Of a DNA stretch of 64,000 bases, positions 36,975 through 49,545 are shown one piece after another. This stretch comes from Opisthocomus hoazin (taxonomy: Eukaryota; Chordata; Aves; Opisthocomiformes; Opisthocomidae), in contig NC_134439.1 of the NCBI RefSeq assembly GCF_030867145.1, positions 6,981,379-7,045,378 on the forward strand. The letters run 5' to 3'. The notes beneath the pieces were generated by a model. The model saw only the letters and a program-made list of their open reading frames with translations, ran no database searches and was not told the origin of the DNA. Within the stretch, counting starts at the first letter, position 1, and each line of letters opens with the position of its first letter. A program made the translations under genes and the position numbers.

Positions 36975-39774
36975 GTTATACAGCAGGACGGCTACGACTT
37001 GGTCGCCATCACAGAAACGTGGTGGGACAACTCGCATGACTGGCATGCTGTCATAGATGGCTACAGACTCTTTAGGAAAGACAGACCAGCAAGGAGAGGT
37101 GGGGGAGCTGCTCTATATGTGAGGGAGCAAGTAGAATGCATTGAGCTTGGCCTGGGGGCAAACGAGGAACAAGTTGAAAGCTTGTGGGTTAGAATTAAGG
37201 GACAGGTTCACATGGATGACATTACGGTGGGTGTGTACTACAGGCCACATGACCAGGAGGAGGAGGAGGTTGATGAGGCCTTCTACAGGCAGCTGCAAGC
37301 AGCCTCACAGTCACAGGCCCTGGTTCTCATGGGGGACTTCAACCACCCTGACATCAGCTGGGAAGACCATACAGCTAGGCAGGCGCAATCCAGGAGGTTC
37401 CTACAGAGCATCGATGATAACTTTCTGATGCAAGTGGTGGAGGAACCAACAAGGAAAGGTGCGCTGCTGGACCTTGTGTTAACAAACAAGGAGGGACTGG
37501 TGGAGGATGTGAAGGTCGGAGGTAGACTCGGCTGCAGTGACCATGAAATGGTGGAGTTCAGGATCCTGCGTGGAAGAAGCAGGGCTAAAAGCAGGATCAA
37601 AACCTTGGACCTCAGGAGGGCTGACTTTGGCCTCTTCAAGGAGCTACTTGGAGGAATCCCGTGGGCCAGGGCTCTCGAAGGCAGGGGGGTCCATGAGTGC
37701 TGGTCGCTCTTTAAACAACACTTCTTCCATGCACAGGAGCAATGCATCCCCCTGAGAAAGAAATCTAGCAAAGGAGGCAGGAGACCTGCATGGTTAAACA
37801 AGGAGCTTCTAGCGGAGATCAGGCAGAAGAGAAAGGTCCATGGAATGTGGAAAGAGGGGCAGGCCACTTGGGAAGAGTACAGGAACGTGGACAGAGCATG
37901 CAGGGATGCGACGAGGAAGGCCAAGGCCCACGTGGAATTGAAGCTGGCAAGGAATGTCAAAAACAACAAGAAGGGCTTCTTCAACTACATCAGCAGCAAA
38001 AGGAAGGCTAGCGACAATGTGGGGCCACTGCTGAATGAGGCGGGTGTCCTGGTGACGGAGGATGCGAAAAAGGCAGATCTACTGAATGCCTTCTTTGCTT
38101 CAGTCTTCAGTGCTAAGACTGGCCCTCAGGAATCCCAGGCCCCGGAGGTAAGAGAAGAAGCCTACAGAGAGGACGACTTTCCCTTGGTCAAGGAGGACTG
38201 TGTGAGGGATCGCTTAAGCGATCTGGACGTCCACAAATCCATGGGCCCCGATGGAATGCACTCACAAGTGCTGAGGGAGCTGGCGGATGTCATTGCTGAG
38301 CCACTCTTCATCATCTTTGAGAGGTCCTGGAGGACAGGAGAGGTGCCCGAGGACTGGAGAAAGGCCAGTGTCACTCCAATCTTCAAAAAGGGCAAGAACG
38401 AGGACCCAGGGAACTACAGGCCGGTCAGCCTCACCTCCATCCCGGGAAAGGTGATGGAGCAGCTTATCCTGGAGGCCATCATCAAGCAAGTGGAGGAAAA
38501 GAATGTTATCAGGAGTAGTCAGCATGGATTCACCAAGGGGAAATCATGCCTGACCAATCTAATAGCTTTCTACGATGACATGACTGGCTGGGTAGACGAA
38601 GGGAGAGCCGTGGATGTTGTCTACCTTGACTTCAGCAAGGCTTTCGACACAGTCTCCCATGATATCCTCCTAGGGAAGCTGAGGAAGTGTGGGCTGGATG
38701 AGTGGTCGGTGAAGTGGATAGAGAACTGGCTGAATGGCAGAACTCAGAGGGTTGTCGTCAGCGGCGCTGAGTCTAGTTGGAGGCTGGTAACTAGTGGTGT
38801 CCCTCAGGGGTCAGTACTGGGCCCAGTCTTGTTTAACTTCTTCATCAATGACCTGGATGAAGAGTTAGAATGTACCCTCAGCAAGTTTGCTGATGACACC
38901 AAACTGGGAGGTGTGGTAGATACACCGGAAGGCTGTGCTGCCATTCAGCGTGACCTGGATAGGCTGGAAAGCTGGGCAGAGAGGAACCTGATGAGGTTCA
39001 ACAAAGGCAAATGCAGGGTCCTGCACCTGGGGAGGAACAACCCCATGCATCAGTACAGGCTTGGGGTGGACCTGCTGGAGAGCAGCTCTGTGGAGAGGGA
39101 CCTGGGTGTCCTGGTGGACGACAGGTTAACCATGAGCCAGCAGTGTGCCCTGGCTGCCAAGAAAACCAATGGGATCCTGGGATGCATCAAGAAGAGTGTG
39201 GCCAGCAGGACGAGGGAGGTTCTCCTTCCCCTCTACACAAGCCTGGTGAGGCCTCATCTGGAGTACTGTGTCCAGTTCTGGGCTCCCCAGTTCAAGAAAG
39301 ATGAAGAGCTACTGGAGAGAGTCCAGCGGAGGTCTACAAGGATGATGAGGGACTGGAACATGTCCCCTACGAGGAGAGGCTGAGGGAGCTGGGCTTGTTC
39401 AGCCTGAAGAAGAGAAGGCTGCGAGGGGATCTAATAAATGCTTATAAATATCTGCAGGGTGGGTGTCAGGAGGATGGGGCCAGACTCTTTTCAGTGGTGC
39501 CCAGTGACAGGACAAGGGGCAATGGGCACAAACTGAGGCACAGGAAGTTCCGTCTGAACATGAGGAAGAACTTCTTCCCTCTGAGGGTGATGGAGCACTG
39601 GAACAGGCTGCCCAGGGAGGTTGTGGAGTCTCCTTCTCTAGAGATATTCAAGACCCGCCTGGACAAGGTCCTGTGCAGCTTGCTGTAGGTGACCCTGCTT
39701 CAGCAGGAGGGTTGGACTAGATGACCCACAGAGGTCCCTTCCAACCCCTACCATTCTGTGATTCTGTGATTCTG
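36975..39774 (+). mobile_element. Young CR1 LINE with almost intact ORF2 (794 codons open)
   Basis: The frame is open from the endonuclease domain ([12 protein letters not shown] near 37010) to about 39383. It includes [10 protein letters not shown] and CSDHEMVEF endonuclease motifs, then reverse transcriptase [49 protein letters not shown] and [10 protein letters not shown] single missing G in the run at about 39348-39352 shifts the frame at MMRGLEH. The last 97 codons then continue in another frame to CSLL at 39688. Three ATTCTGTG units close the element at 39774. The first residues of ORF2 are missing. This is the best preserved CR1 here and indicates recent activity. Confidence 0.95.
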
Positions 39775-42700
39775 TGTTTGGGTTTGTGTTTATGCACATA
39801 CACAGATGCACATACGTACATTCATATATATGCATTAATATTTAAAGGGTATGGAAGAGCCAATAAAATGCCTTTGCACCTTCAGTTTCTTGTTTATCCT
39901 TGTCCATACCATGAGTTTGGCTCTGTTACAGCTTATTATAAACTCTGAATGAAACTAATGGTTTAAGTTGATTTCTGATAAGCACCTAAGGAACCAGATA
40001 TAGGCACTGTCTCAGTTTGTGAGAGGCCTGTGGGACAGCAGCACCTGATGAAAAATGCCCATCTTTTCAAGATATGCCATGGTGTTTCTGTGGCGGGCTA
40101 CCTGAGGGCAATGCCAATATTGCATTCTGTGACGTATTCACCAAAATCTCTCAGTCTTCCTCATGTAATCTCAATACTATATGCTAGGGTTTGTATCATC
40201 CTTAACTGTACGAAGGAAATGTCCCTTATGGAGTCCGATGCCTTTCTCTTTGATGCACAGGAAAAATAAGTAAAATTAATAGTAGCTTGAAATCAGGTTA
40301 GGCATGTTAGAATCAATAGGTCACATATTGGGGTTGGGGAGGTAAATCCAGCCACAAACTGCTTCCTTTGTCTATTTTAGCTACAGCTGGTGAAGCTGTG
40401 ATACACTAAAAGGCATAATTTAACCAGGACTCCCCTTCTCTATCAAGGACACAGGACGGCATAAGTGTAAGTGACCTAGGCTTCAGAAAAATCAGTGGCT
40501 GTGTTTCTTAGATACCAAAAATCAGTGCTCGTTCCTAGTGGTGAAATTCTGATTTACACTAGCTAAAGACCTGTCTCGCTGTCTACCACACCAGTTCCTG
40601 CTTGTGCCAGCTCTTTCTTTGGAGTATGTTTCATGCACATGTGGCATATGGAAACAGGGAGCAGAAGGGGTGAATTCATGGAACACAGTATGTTGCTGAT
40701 AGTGTTTGATGGGAGAGCTCTACAGCAGTTATAAAAAATATTTTTTCTAAATGGATGAATGATTTGGATGTCTCTTTCTTCTTGGAGCATAGTTTGAAAC
40801 ATCTTTAAAAGAAGCATAAATTTAAAAGCTTTATCTATTTGAAATGCAATGTTCCTTAAACTGATTCAGGCTAATCACACTGGTGTAATTGTATTAGAGC
40901 AATTAAGCTTTTTCGTAAAGAAAAGCTTCTTTCATCTTGCCTGTTCAAGGAATAAAACAAGAAAAAAATTAATGCTTTAACTCTTTTCGCAGAGGTAAAA
41001 GTAGATCAGCTCCCAGAAGCAAAATCAGTAGAAGCTTAAATGAAGTTTCCTTAACTCTGGTTCTCCAGTGTTTTAATTATGAAGAAAAAAAGGTTCCAAA
41101 GATCCACAGGCAAGTGAAGTTCCCTGGAGGGGTCTAAACAAACACAACAGTGCAAAATCTAATTAACCACTTTGCCGTTAAGTAGTTGCTGTGAAGTTTC
41201 TGAAGTCAGGTGATGAATTTATACTGAGATGACTTACGTTGGCTTTCTCTGTAACAAGTAAACTAAAAAAAATGAACACTATACTGAAGAATCTCATGCC
41301 GTATTTACTGCCTTTACTGTCAGTTAACTAAGACAGCTGAAACCTGTACTGTTTCCTAACAGAGACAGCATTCGAAGATCAGCATAATCACAATGGTAGT
41401 GAAGATTTCTTTTGTTTGACCTCAGTATGGAAACTGTAGTTTCAATGTGGCAGGATTAGACCCAGGCTATCAACCAAGCCAAAGTACCCATTCCATTTGG
41501 AATAAACTTTAAAACCTTTCCTACACTTGGTGGTTTGGAGGAAATTTTCTTCAGTGTGAGGAAATTTCAGTGGTATATGGGGAGGTGAATGTATGTGAGC
41601 TTGGGATATATGCAATCTACAAGGTGAAATCTTCTGAAAAGGGAAGGTGATACTAATTTTAAATGTCTGATTTAATTCATTTGTACTCATTCTCACAAGG
41701 TTTTCACTCATTTCTGCTTGTACACACCCCTAACTATCAAGATGCTTGTGTCCAAATGTTCTGGTCATTATCACTGGTATGCAACCCAGAGGTGTGCAAA
41801 ATCCATCAGTTTCACTGTCCTTCTACTTCTTGTGTAGGTATTTTATGTGTTCAGTGCTGTCCTTCATCTTGTTTTTCTCTTTTTTGCTTCAGTTTCCTTT
41901 TTTTTTGCTTCATGTTCTGTGGTTGTTTGAAAAATCACATGCAATGTAACGTAGTAATTAAAACACAATATTCTTTTAACCCTTTTTCTACAGTTTCTCC
42001 TGAGGCTTTCAAACACACAGGTTCATTTATACTTCAGTCATATCATGTTTAATATTTCTGTTACAAATTTAATATTTCTCATTCCTGAGTCTCCTTGTAT
42101 TGGTTCCAAAAAGAAGAAGCACCATCCTGAATCATCTGGCAGTCAGCTGCACTGAGACGTGAAGTGAACTTCACATCTTTTATAATGGGTGTTTGTTGGA
42201 TGACTTTCACTAAAGCTCTTTACTAGTTTGTCTTTGTTTCACAGTTGCTGCATTACTACATTCTCATTGGACTGAATTTTGTATTTTCTTCAGATGATGT
42301 ATGTTAACATACAGCTGATTTAAGAACCATAATCTTTGTGGCTGCTTTCTGTATTTTTACCTTTGAGGGTTTTTGGGGCGTTTTTTTTGTTTTTTTTTTT
42401 ATTTTTATTAACCAATGTACTTCTGTTTTCATGTCCTTTTCCTCTTTTTTTTTTTTTTTCAAATTGGAGGAACATTTTAATTCGTTGAGGGATAAAATAT
42501 TTGTTGTTTAAGTAAGAAAAATTACTGTTCCCTAGAGGGAAGACAACTGTAATATATTTTATTCTAAAATGTCCTAGGTTTTGAAACTCACATTATTGTA
42601 TTGTGAAAGTCAAAGCTATCTTTTGTTCCCTATAGTCTGAGGTATATAATAGGATGGGAAGCCAGAATTAATGTTCCATTTGGGGTCAAGATTTCACTAA

Positions 42701-43519
42701 GTTAAGGCTAAACCTAAGGTAAGACCAGGACAAGGGATAAAATAAGACTGGGGTAGTATGAAAGTAAAGATTAAGTTTGGAGCTACAATTAGTTACAGCA
42801 GCATAACAACTAGAAACAGATTTAAGATGCAATTTAAGGTTACGGTTCTATTTGGAGGTATTGCCCAAGTGAGTGATAGCCTTGGGACTGTATTTACTTA
42901 GTGTTTGGATAGCGGTCAGGTTACATCTCCACTGGGTGCTATAAGTGCTTAAACTATTTTACCCTTGGACATCTGTACTATACAAGCCTAAACTATGCAA
43001 GTCTGCCTTTGATCATGGCAATCCCAGTCTGTAGGTTGGCTCATCACACTAGACTTTGGATGACAGGACTCCACCTGTTTTTTTAATAGTGTGACCTTAG
43101 TTTCTTATCTTCTGAGAGCTAATACCTGTAAGTCCCACCTGGCAACAGCCCCATGCTAGTCAATATATTCCTTTGGAAGGAGCAGTTATTTTACTACTTT
43201 GTCTTAGCAGAGTGTATAAAATGTAAATAAGAAATGAAGATTATTTTGTATGATTATAATTGTATAGAAAAAAGATTGTATGAGATATAAATAAGAAATT
43301 TCTTCAAACCTAATATTTTCTTTTTTCTATTTAAATAATTACTCTTAGAACACAACCAGCATTGTATTAGATGTGGGCAACTGAGGAGACTGGGATCCAG
43401 GGGTCCACTACTGGGCAAACTGAGTGTCTGAGCCAAGCTGCTGGAGGATTCACCTTGTAAATATGTATATACCTATATATATACATATATTTATACATTT
43501 TTTCTTACTAGTGAACTTC
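39775..43519. other. Long stretch without recognised genes
   Basis: AT-rich DNA. T-rich runs lie near 42380-42405 and 42440-42465. No coding motif was recognised. Confidence 0.45.
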
Positions 43520-43740
43520 CATTCTGTCCAGATGGAGAGTGTAGTAGGGTGAGGCTGTTGGCACTTTCTGTGTTCATGTGAGTGCTCTGTGTGCTGGCCA
43601 TGTGTATATGTATATCCGGGTGGTGTAAATGTGTGCTCTGTATGTGTGTGTGCCCACTGGGAATACATTTTCAGCCTTGCTACTGGTTGGGCCTGGGGAC
43701 ACGTAGCTGCATCAACCTCACCTCACTCAGGCTGTAAGAT
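43520..43740 (-). repeat. Third, short copy of the unassigned repeat
   Basis: TGTGTG-rich sequence followed by CAGCCTTGCTACTGGTTGGG resembles the block around 15985-16005 (CGGCTTCACTACTGGTTGAA) in the same orientation. Similarity is short and the call is tentative. Confidence 0.4.
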
Positions 43741-45153
43741 ACAACAAGATGTATTTACCTGTGACGTAAAGGTATGTCCTAATGAGTTATTTTTTTCCCT
43801 CTAAGCAAACATTTCCAGTTAAGACAGATCTTCCTCTGAGCCCTGTATAGCATCTTAAAGCATAAGAATTATTGCTATATTCTCAAATTTTGTTTGTTTT
43901 TCGTTTTGGGATATTTTTTGGCTCAAAGCGTATGAACCACAACCCAGAAATATATTTCAGACATGATCTTGAATCCAAATGTGCGATTGTCCAAGGCGTA
44001 CTGCAAGGGCATCTAGGAGTGTTTGAGAGTGCAGCAAAAGCTGGGCTAGCTTTGCAAGGTTGTTTCTTGGGAAAAGAGTTAAAGCTTGTGTGGTGTCAAC
44101 CTTACTGCCAGTACAAAACTGAAAATCAACTTTCCTCAGAACTGCACCAGGCTTCAGAGCATCCCACCTGAGAAGAGACTTGGATCATGAAGTGTGAGTA
44201 ATCCCAGGGAAGAGGCATTGGAGGCAAATCAAACAGGTAATTCAGTTGGCAAGTTGTAGGCGATTGCCTAAGATGATAAATGTTAAAACACCTCAAGGCA
44301 GTGAGATAAATCCAATATTTTCTGTCCTCTGCACTAGCTAAAGAATAGCTCATCTCTCAGACCAGGTCTAGAGAAATCTGAGCTCCAGCCCCCTTACTCC
44401 TTCTCTGATAAATTGATCTTACCTCCCTTTTTGAAATTATGTCAGCAGCTGTGGTGATTCATCTGCCCTGTCTTGGACAACTGTCATGAGGTAGATTCTC
44501 CTTGCAGAGAACTATTTTTTCCCATTGAGTACAGCTAGGATCTGGACAATGTGGGTAGGCTTTGTCATCTAAATTTTAAGCAGCTGTGTTTAAGTAAGTG
44601 AGATGAATCCTATCTCTCTGCATTCAAATGTGCTACCTATCAGATTTCATTGCCTGAAAAAAAAAATCAGTAAACAATCTTTCTTACTTGCTTGCTTGTG
44701 TACTTGCTTATTTCCTCACCCTCTCCACTTTTAATTAAAGTGGAAGTCAATCTTTTTAGCAATCAGCAGGAAATTTGAGCCTCACAAAAATTCTGTAAGG
44801 AATAACAAAAGTCTCTAGAATATAAATGGCTCTGTTGTATCTGAAAATCCATAACTCACATCATCTTTGCTGATTTCAAAGCTAATTTTCCCAAGAGAAG
44901 GTTTCCCATCAGAGCTCTTCATCATCCATGTCACAGGCAAGGAACAGATCAGTATCAGAGAAGAAGCTCCAGAATCTGCTAGATATGACATTTCAACCTT
45001 CCTCCTGACATAAATGCAAGCATCCAAATAGTTCTCTAGCCCTTCTGAGATCTCCTTGGTGTGATTAAAAAGGTAGCTATGTTGCAAGGTGGGGAATAAA
45101 TAGAGTAGGTCTGCAGTTGCATGGAGAATCATTACAATGAATGAATAAATGAA
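43741..45153. other. No gene seen
   Basis: Nothing was recognised on either strand. Confidence 0.4.
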
Positions 45154-45261
45154 GAAGGGGAAGGAAGGCAGGAAGGCAGGAAGGCAGGAAGGCAGGAAGG
45201 CAGGAAGGCAGGAAGGAAGGAAGGAAGGAAGGAAGGAAGGAAGGAAGGAAGGAAGGAAGGT
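45154..45261 (+). repeat. Polypurine microsatellite (AGGC/AGGA)n then (GGAA)n
   Basis: AGGAAGGC units occupy about 45160-45215 and pure GGAA units run to about 45261. The plus strand is almost entirely purine apart from the C of the first part. It lies about 720 bp upstream of the OR4D-like start codon. Confidence 0.95.
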
Positions 45262-45978
45262 AGAGGACACGGCTATGGAAATTCCAGTCAAATCCATTCC
45301 ATAGACCGAATATTTGCTGGAACACGTATAGCTAAGACAGTGTGGTTTATTTTAAGGAGAACATTATCATGATCTTGTCTTTGCTTGACTCTGTCGTGAA
45401 ATCCCCGGAATGGGATTCCGCTGACTAAACACAGATGTAAAACGCTGTGTGTGATATTGTGGTGTTACATGCCAACTCTCTCCAGCTCCTGTTTCAGAAG
45501 ACCATGATGCAAAGGTTTTCTGTAGATGCTGTGTCACACATCTCAGCTCTGTGACTGTAAGTGGGTTATACATGGACATTTAAAATGGTACTGCGCACCT
45601 ACATTTTGTCAGATTATGCTCATCTCTTTTGACTATAACGGAAAATTAGAAGAATAGCTTACATGAAGACACTTAGCATATAGATATGTAAATTTAGGCA
45701 TAGAAATTCTGAACTGAATCCTCCTGTTTAGAGCCAGATGAGATGCAATTTATGGTTGACTGTTTTCAAGTACATACTGAAAGGATTTGGGCAAGGAGGA
45801 TTTCTACAGGCATAAACTCTTAATGCAAGAAAAGGAGCTGAAGAAATTCAATGGCCTGTTATATTTGATGAATAACAATAGAATATCAAGTAGTCTCTTC
45901 TAAACAAAAATGTTAATGAGTAACAGCTAGTTATTACTAAGAGTGTTATCTTTCTTGATTGCATGCTACAGGATACCC
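45262..45978. other. 5' flank of the OR4D-like gene
   Basis: No coding motif. A splice acceptor (CATGCTACAG at 45962-45971) ends 7 bp before the OR start codon. Confidence 0.5.
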
Positions 45979-46938
45979 ATGGAGCAGGAGAATTATACCA
46001 CCACTGTGAAAATTTTTTTCCTTTTTGGTTTTACCGAAAGCGCCATGCTGCAATATATTCTCTTTACAACTTTCCTCATAATCTACTCAATGACCTGGCT
46101 TGGAAATGTCACCATCATCACCACAGTAATCACAGATCAACAGCTCCACAAGCCTATGTACTTTTTGTTGGGAAATTTAGCCTTCATAGACCTCAGTGAA
46201 TCATCAGTGACTCTGCCCAAGATGCTGTGGGACCTCCTGTCTGAGGTTAAGACCATTAGTTTTTGGGGATGCATTACACAGATGTTTTTCTTCCATTTCA
46301 CAGGAGGTGCTGTGTCCATCCTCCTCATAGTGATGGCTCTGGATCGGTACGTGGCTCTCCATAAACCTTTGCAGTATCTAAAAATTATGAATCACAACAT
46401 TCTCCTCAGGCTGGTAGCAGGAGCATGGATAGTGGGGTTTGTTCATTCTGTTGTGCAGGTAGCACTGGTCATTCAGTTGCCATTCTGTGGACCAAATTTT
46501 CTAGACAATTTCTACTGTGATGTCCCACAGGTAATCAAACTGGCGTGTACCGATGTCTATGTGGTTGAGCTACTCATGATGTCCAATAGTGGACTGCTTA
46601 CAATCCTCATCTTCATTGCCCTGATTGTGTCGTATGCTGTCATACTGGTCAAAATCAGGACACATATCACAGAGGGGAAGCACAAAGCCTTTTCCACTTG
46701 TGGAGCTCAAGTTGCGGTGGTGAGCATCCATTTTGTACCCTGCATCTTCGTCTATGCACGTCCATTCCAAAAGCTTGCGGTAGACAAAGCCATGTCATCT
46801 CTTTATACAGTCATCACTCCAATGCTCAATCCCATAATCTACACACTGAGGAACACGGAGATGAAGAATGCGGTCAAAAGATTACTCAGCAACATCTTTC
46901 TCAGAAGGGGAAGCTCACAGCTGTCTTTACTTTCTTAG
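45979..46938 (+). CDS. Olfactory receptor, OR4D-like, intact
   Basis: A 319-residue odorant receptor GPCR. I start it at MEQENYT (45979) rather than 36 bases upstream. This gives the typical N5-Y-T glycosylation site and places a TGCTACAG splice acceptor just before the ATG. Landmarks are GN at 42-43, PMYFLLGNLAF at 59-69, DLSESSVTLPKML at 71-83, C98 and C180 for the disulfide, MALDRYVALH at 119-128 (usual MAYDRYVAIC), KAFSTCGAQ at 236-244 (the usual final H is Q) and NPIIYTLRN at 284-292. DLSESSVTxPKML and KTISFxGCITQMFFFH are characteristic of OR4D receptors, from memory. The changes in the DRY-flanking and TM6 motifs are conservative, and no frame break is visible. It faces the opposite way from the OR4M-like gene 19 kb upstream. 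Confidence 0.95.
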   Translation: MEQENYTTTVKIFFLFGFTESAMLQYILFTTFLIIYSMTWLGNVTIITTVITDQQLHKPMYFLLGNLAFIDLSESSVTLPKMLWDLLSEVKTISFWGCITQMFFFHFTGGAVSILLIVMALDRYVALHKPLQYLKIMNHNILLRLVAGAWIVGFVHSVVQVALVIQLPFCGPNFLDNFYCDVPQVIKLACTDVYVVELLMMSNSGLLTILIFIALIVSYAVILVKIRTHITEGKHKAFSTCGAQVAVVSIHFVPCIFVYARPFQKLAVDKAMSSLYTVITPMLNPIIYTLRNTEMKNAVKRLLSNIFLRRGSSQLSLLS

Positions 46939-47834
46939 ATGGTTATTTTCTTGTACAGAGAGATGTAAAAACAAAGCAGATACTGTCAAGTTAATAATTG
47001 TCTTTTGCATTTGAACAAGAAGGAAATTTAAATAACAATAATTAGCATGAGACTAAAATGATAATACTGTCTCCCAAGGTAATAACTTCTTGGGAAACAA
47101 AGTGGTCACTGATTAATATAACAGTGAATGTGCATTATAGAGAAAATAAAGAGCAATAGCACAAAAACAAAAATGCTTCTTTTTTTCTGTTACAATAACT
47201 CACACTACTAAGGGTTCAGTTATTTTCTACGTTTCTGTTTTCTGATATATGCTAGGGAATTTCCAGATGGATGTTTCTGGCTTTCATGTTTTCATATGGA
47301 ATAGTCATGATTGGGTGAAAAAGTGCAGAACATACAACTTCACAATATACATGAAAACATTTTGAATTGTTTCTTAAAGAAGAATGTAAGCACATATTCT
47401 GTTTAATGTTTTCCTCACATTCTTACAAGAAATATTGCTTGTTCAGATAAATGCATCGCAATGAAATACTGATAATTTATATAATTTATCATTATCAAAA
47501 TAAAAAAATATTCCAGGACATCAAGCAGCAGTGAATAGAGAACAAATCCATTGCACAAGAATAGAAGTCTTATGCAGTTAATTTCCAGGTATTTAATTTC
47601 TTAGCTGATGCAAACATAGTCCAAGGTAGGAAAGACAGAAATTCATCACTGACTTATTCAGATTTTAACATTCCTCACTGAGTGTATGGAGACCTGGACA
47701 GGCTATTCTTGCAATTTTGTCACCGCATTCATATTTTTAAGGTAAATGGGTTAGATACAGGGTGAGAAGTAAGCAAGAAAACACGTTTTTACTTTATTTT
47801 ATTTTACTGAGACAGACAATTCTCCTTAAGGCAC
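46939..47834. other. 3' flank of the OR4D-like gene
   Basis: No coding gene. An AATAAA occurs near 47144-47149, about 200 bases after the stop codon, and could be the OR polyadenylation signal. This is an inference from position. Confidence 0.45.
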
Positions 47835-48050
47835 TCCCTTCCTTCCTTCCTTCCTTCCTTCCTTCCTTCCTTCCTTCCTTCCTTCCTTCCTTCCTTCCTT
47901 CCTTCCTTCCTTCCTTCCTTCCTTCCTTCCTTCCTTCCTTCCTTCCTTCCTTCCTTCCTTCCTTCCTTCCTTCCTTCCTTCCTTCCTTCCTCCCTTCCTC
48001 CCTTCCTCCCTTCCTCCCTTCCTCCCTTCCTCCCTCCCTTCCTCCTTTTC
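47835..48050 (+). repeat. Long polypyrimidine microsatellite (CCTT)n then (CCTTCCTC)n
   Basis: About 155 bp of pure CCTT repeats are followed by about 60 bp with CCTCCCTT-type units. The plus strand is entirely C and T. It is the complement of the GGAA array at 45.15-45.26 kb on the other side of the OR gene. Open frames across it reading FLPSFLPS or RKEGRKEG are artefacts. Confidence 0.97.
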
Positions 48051-49134
48051 TGCTTTCCCGATTTCCCCCTTTACTGCTTTCTTTCTGCTGAATATCAATT
48101 TACTAATAAAGTATGAAAATATAATTATTGCTTCAAAACAGAAAATTCTTCTCAAGAGTGAAGAACTGCAGGCATGTGTTGGGTGTGGTTGGGAGGGAGG
48201 TAACTTTCTTCATAGCAATTCCTATGGACTGGGAAGAGACACAGCCAAGACAGCTGACCCTAATTGTTCAAAGGGATATCCCATACCATATGACATCATG
48301 CTCAGCAACAAAACTGGAGGGAATTTTTCAAAAGTAGCCATTACTCTGACAGTGGCTGGGCATTGGTCTGCTGCTGGTGAGAGACTGCTTTTGCATCACT
48401 GATTTTTTTCTTATTTTTCTTCACTTATTAAACTATGCCTGTCTCAGCCCAAAAGTTTTTCCTCATTTTTGCCCTCCCAAAGGACAGCATTGTACAAGCG
48501 GCTATGAAAGAGGTTAACCCTATGCCAACAAGACCCAATGCAATGTGGAGGACTGCAGGAGAGATCACTTATATTTACGTCTGGTTTTCAACTCTAGATT
48601 CAAACATTTAGGATGCAATTCAGTTGCCTATACATAAGTGCCTTAATCCCTTTGAGGTACCCTTGGAAGAGCAAAGAAGTCCAAAGGGCCATGACACATA
48701 TGTCAGAAGACCTGTGGGAATCCTCTTGTTCAAACAGATTAACAGCTTCAGGACAGATAGAGCACTGTGAAATGTCAGTACGATTGAGATATTGTCTTAG
48801 CATGACTTAGTGTGTTATTTTAGGCACTGTGGATTATCTTTCCTAATCTTCAGCAGACTATACAGATAGAAGTGAGTCTCTAGTAGGCTTTGTATCAGAT
48901 GTGCCTATGACATGTGGATGTCTTTGATACCTTGATGCCTCTGAAATGAAACAGGTATCTATTCTTGCACAGCTGAATCCTCTTTAAATTCTGTGCTTAA
49001 AAGTAAATTCATACACGATATTCATACATTCATAGAAGATATTCATACCTGAAGCATGTGTCTAACCTGCCATTTAATCAAATGATATCTAGTAAATAAC
49101 AGCAAAGGTCTACTGATATTGTTACAGTTCTAGA
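48051..49134. other. No gene seen
   Basis: Nothing was recognised on either strand. Confidence 0.4.
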
Positions 49135-49545
49135 TCACATGACCCCCAAGGAGAGGTTGAAGGACTTGGGTTTGTCAACAAAGAAAATATTAAGCGAGAT
49201 CTAGCAGTAGTCATCAACTTTTTGAAGTGTTACAAAGATGATGGAATCAAACTCTTCTTGGTAATGGTAGACAATATAATAGTGGACAATGGGCAAGGGT
49301 TGTGGCTTGGGAGTCGTAGCCTGGATATTAGGAAAGACTGCTTCAGTAGCAGGGTAGTATGGCAGTGGAAAAAATTGCAACGGATATTTTCGGACATCCA
49401 TCCATGGAGTTTCCAAGACATACCTAAACAGCTCACGGCTGACCTAATCAAATGTCGATGTTCAATCTTCCTCTAAGGGGGAGACTGAATAACAGACCTC
49501 CAGACATACTCTCGCCAACATTTCTGTGCCTCTATGATTCTGCGG
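49135..49545 (+). mobile_element. Old CR1 fragment, C-terminal ORF2 and 3' end
   Basis: The decayed order ERLKDLGLS, SLDIRKDCFSSRVVWQWKKL and a CTATGATTCTG tail near 49535 fits the 3' end of a CR1-type LINE. It is diverged from all other copies here. The assignment is moderate, since a related L3-type LINE would look similar. Confidence 0.6.

Noticed and set aside
45077-45325. Minus-strand frames with a serine/leucine/proline repeat
   Set aside because: Same artefact from the GGAA and AGGC array.
47762-48155. Long open frames on both strands across the CCTT array (FLPS and RKEG repeats)
   Set aside because: They are translations of a microsatellite with a period that keeps all frames open; there is no gene evidence.
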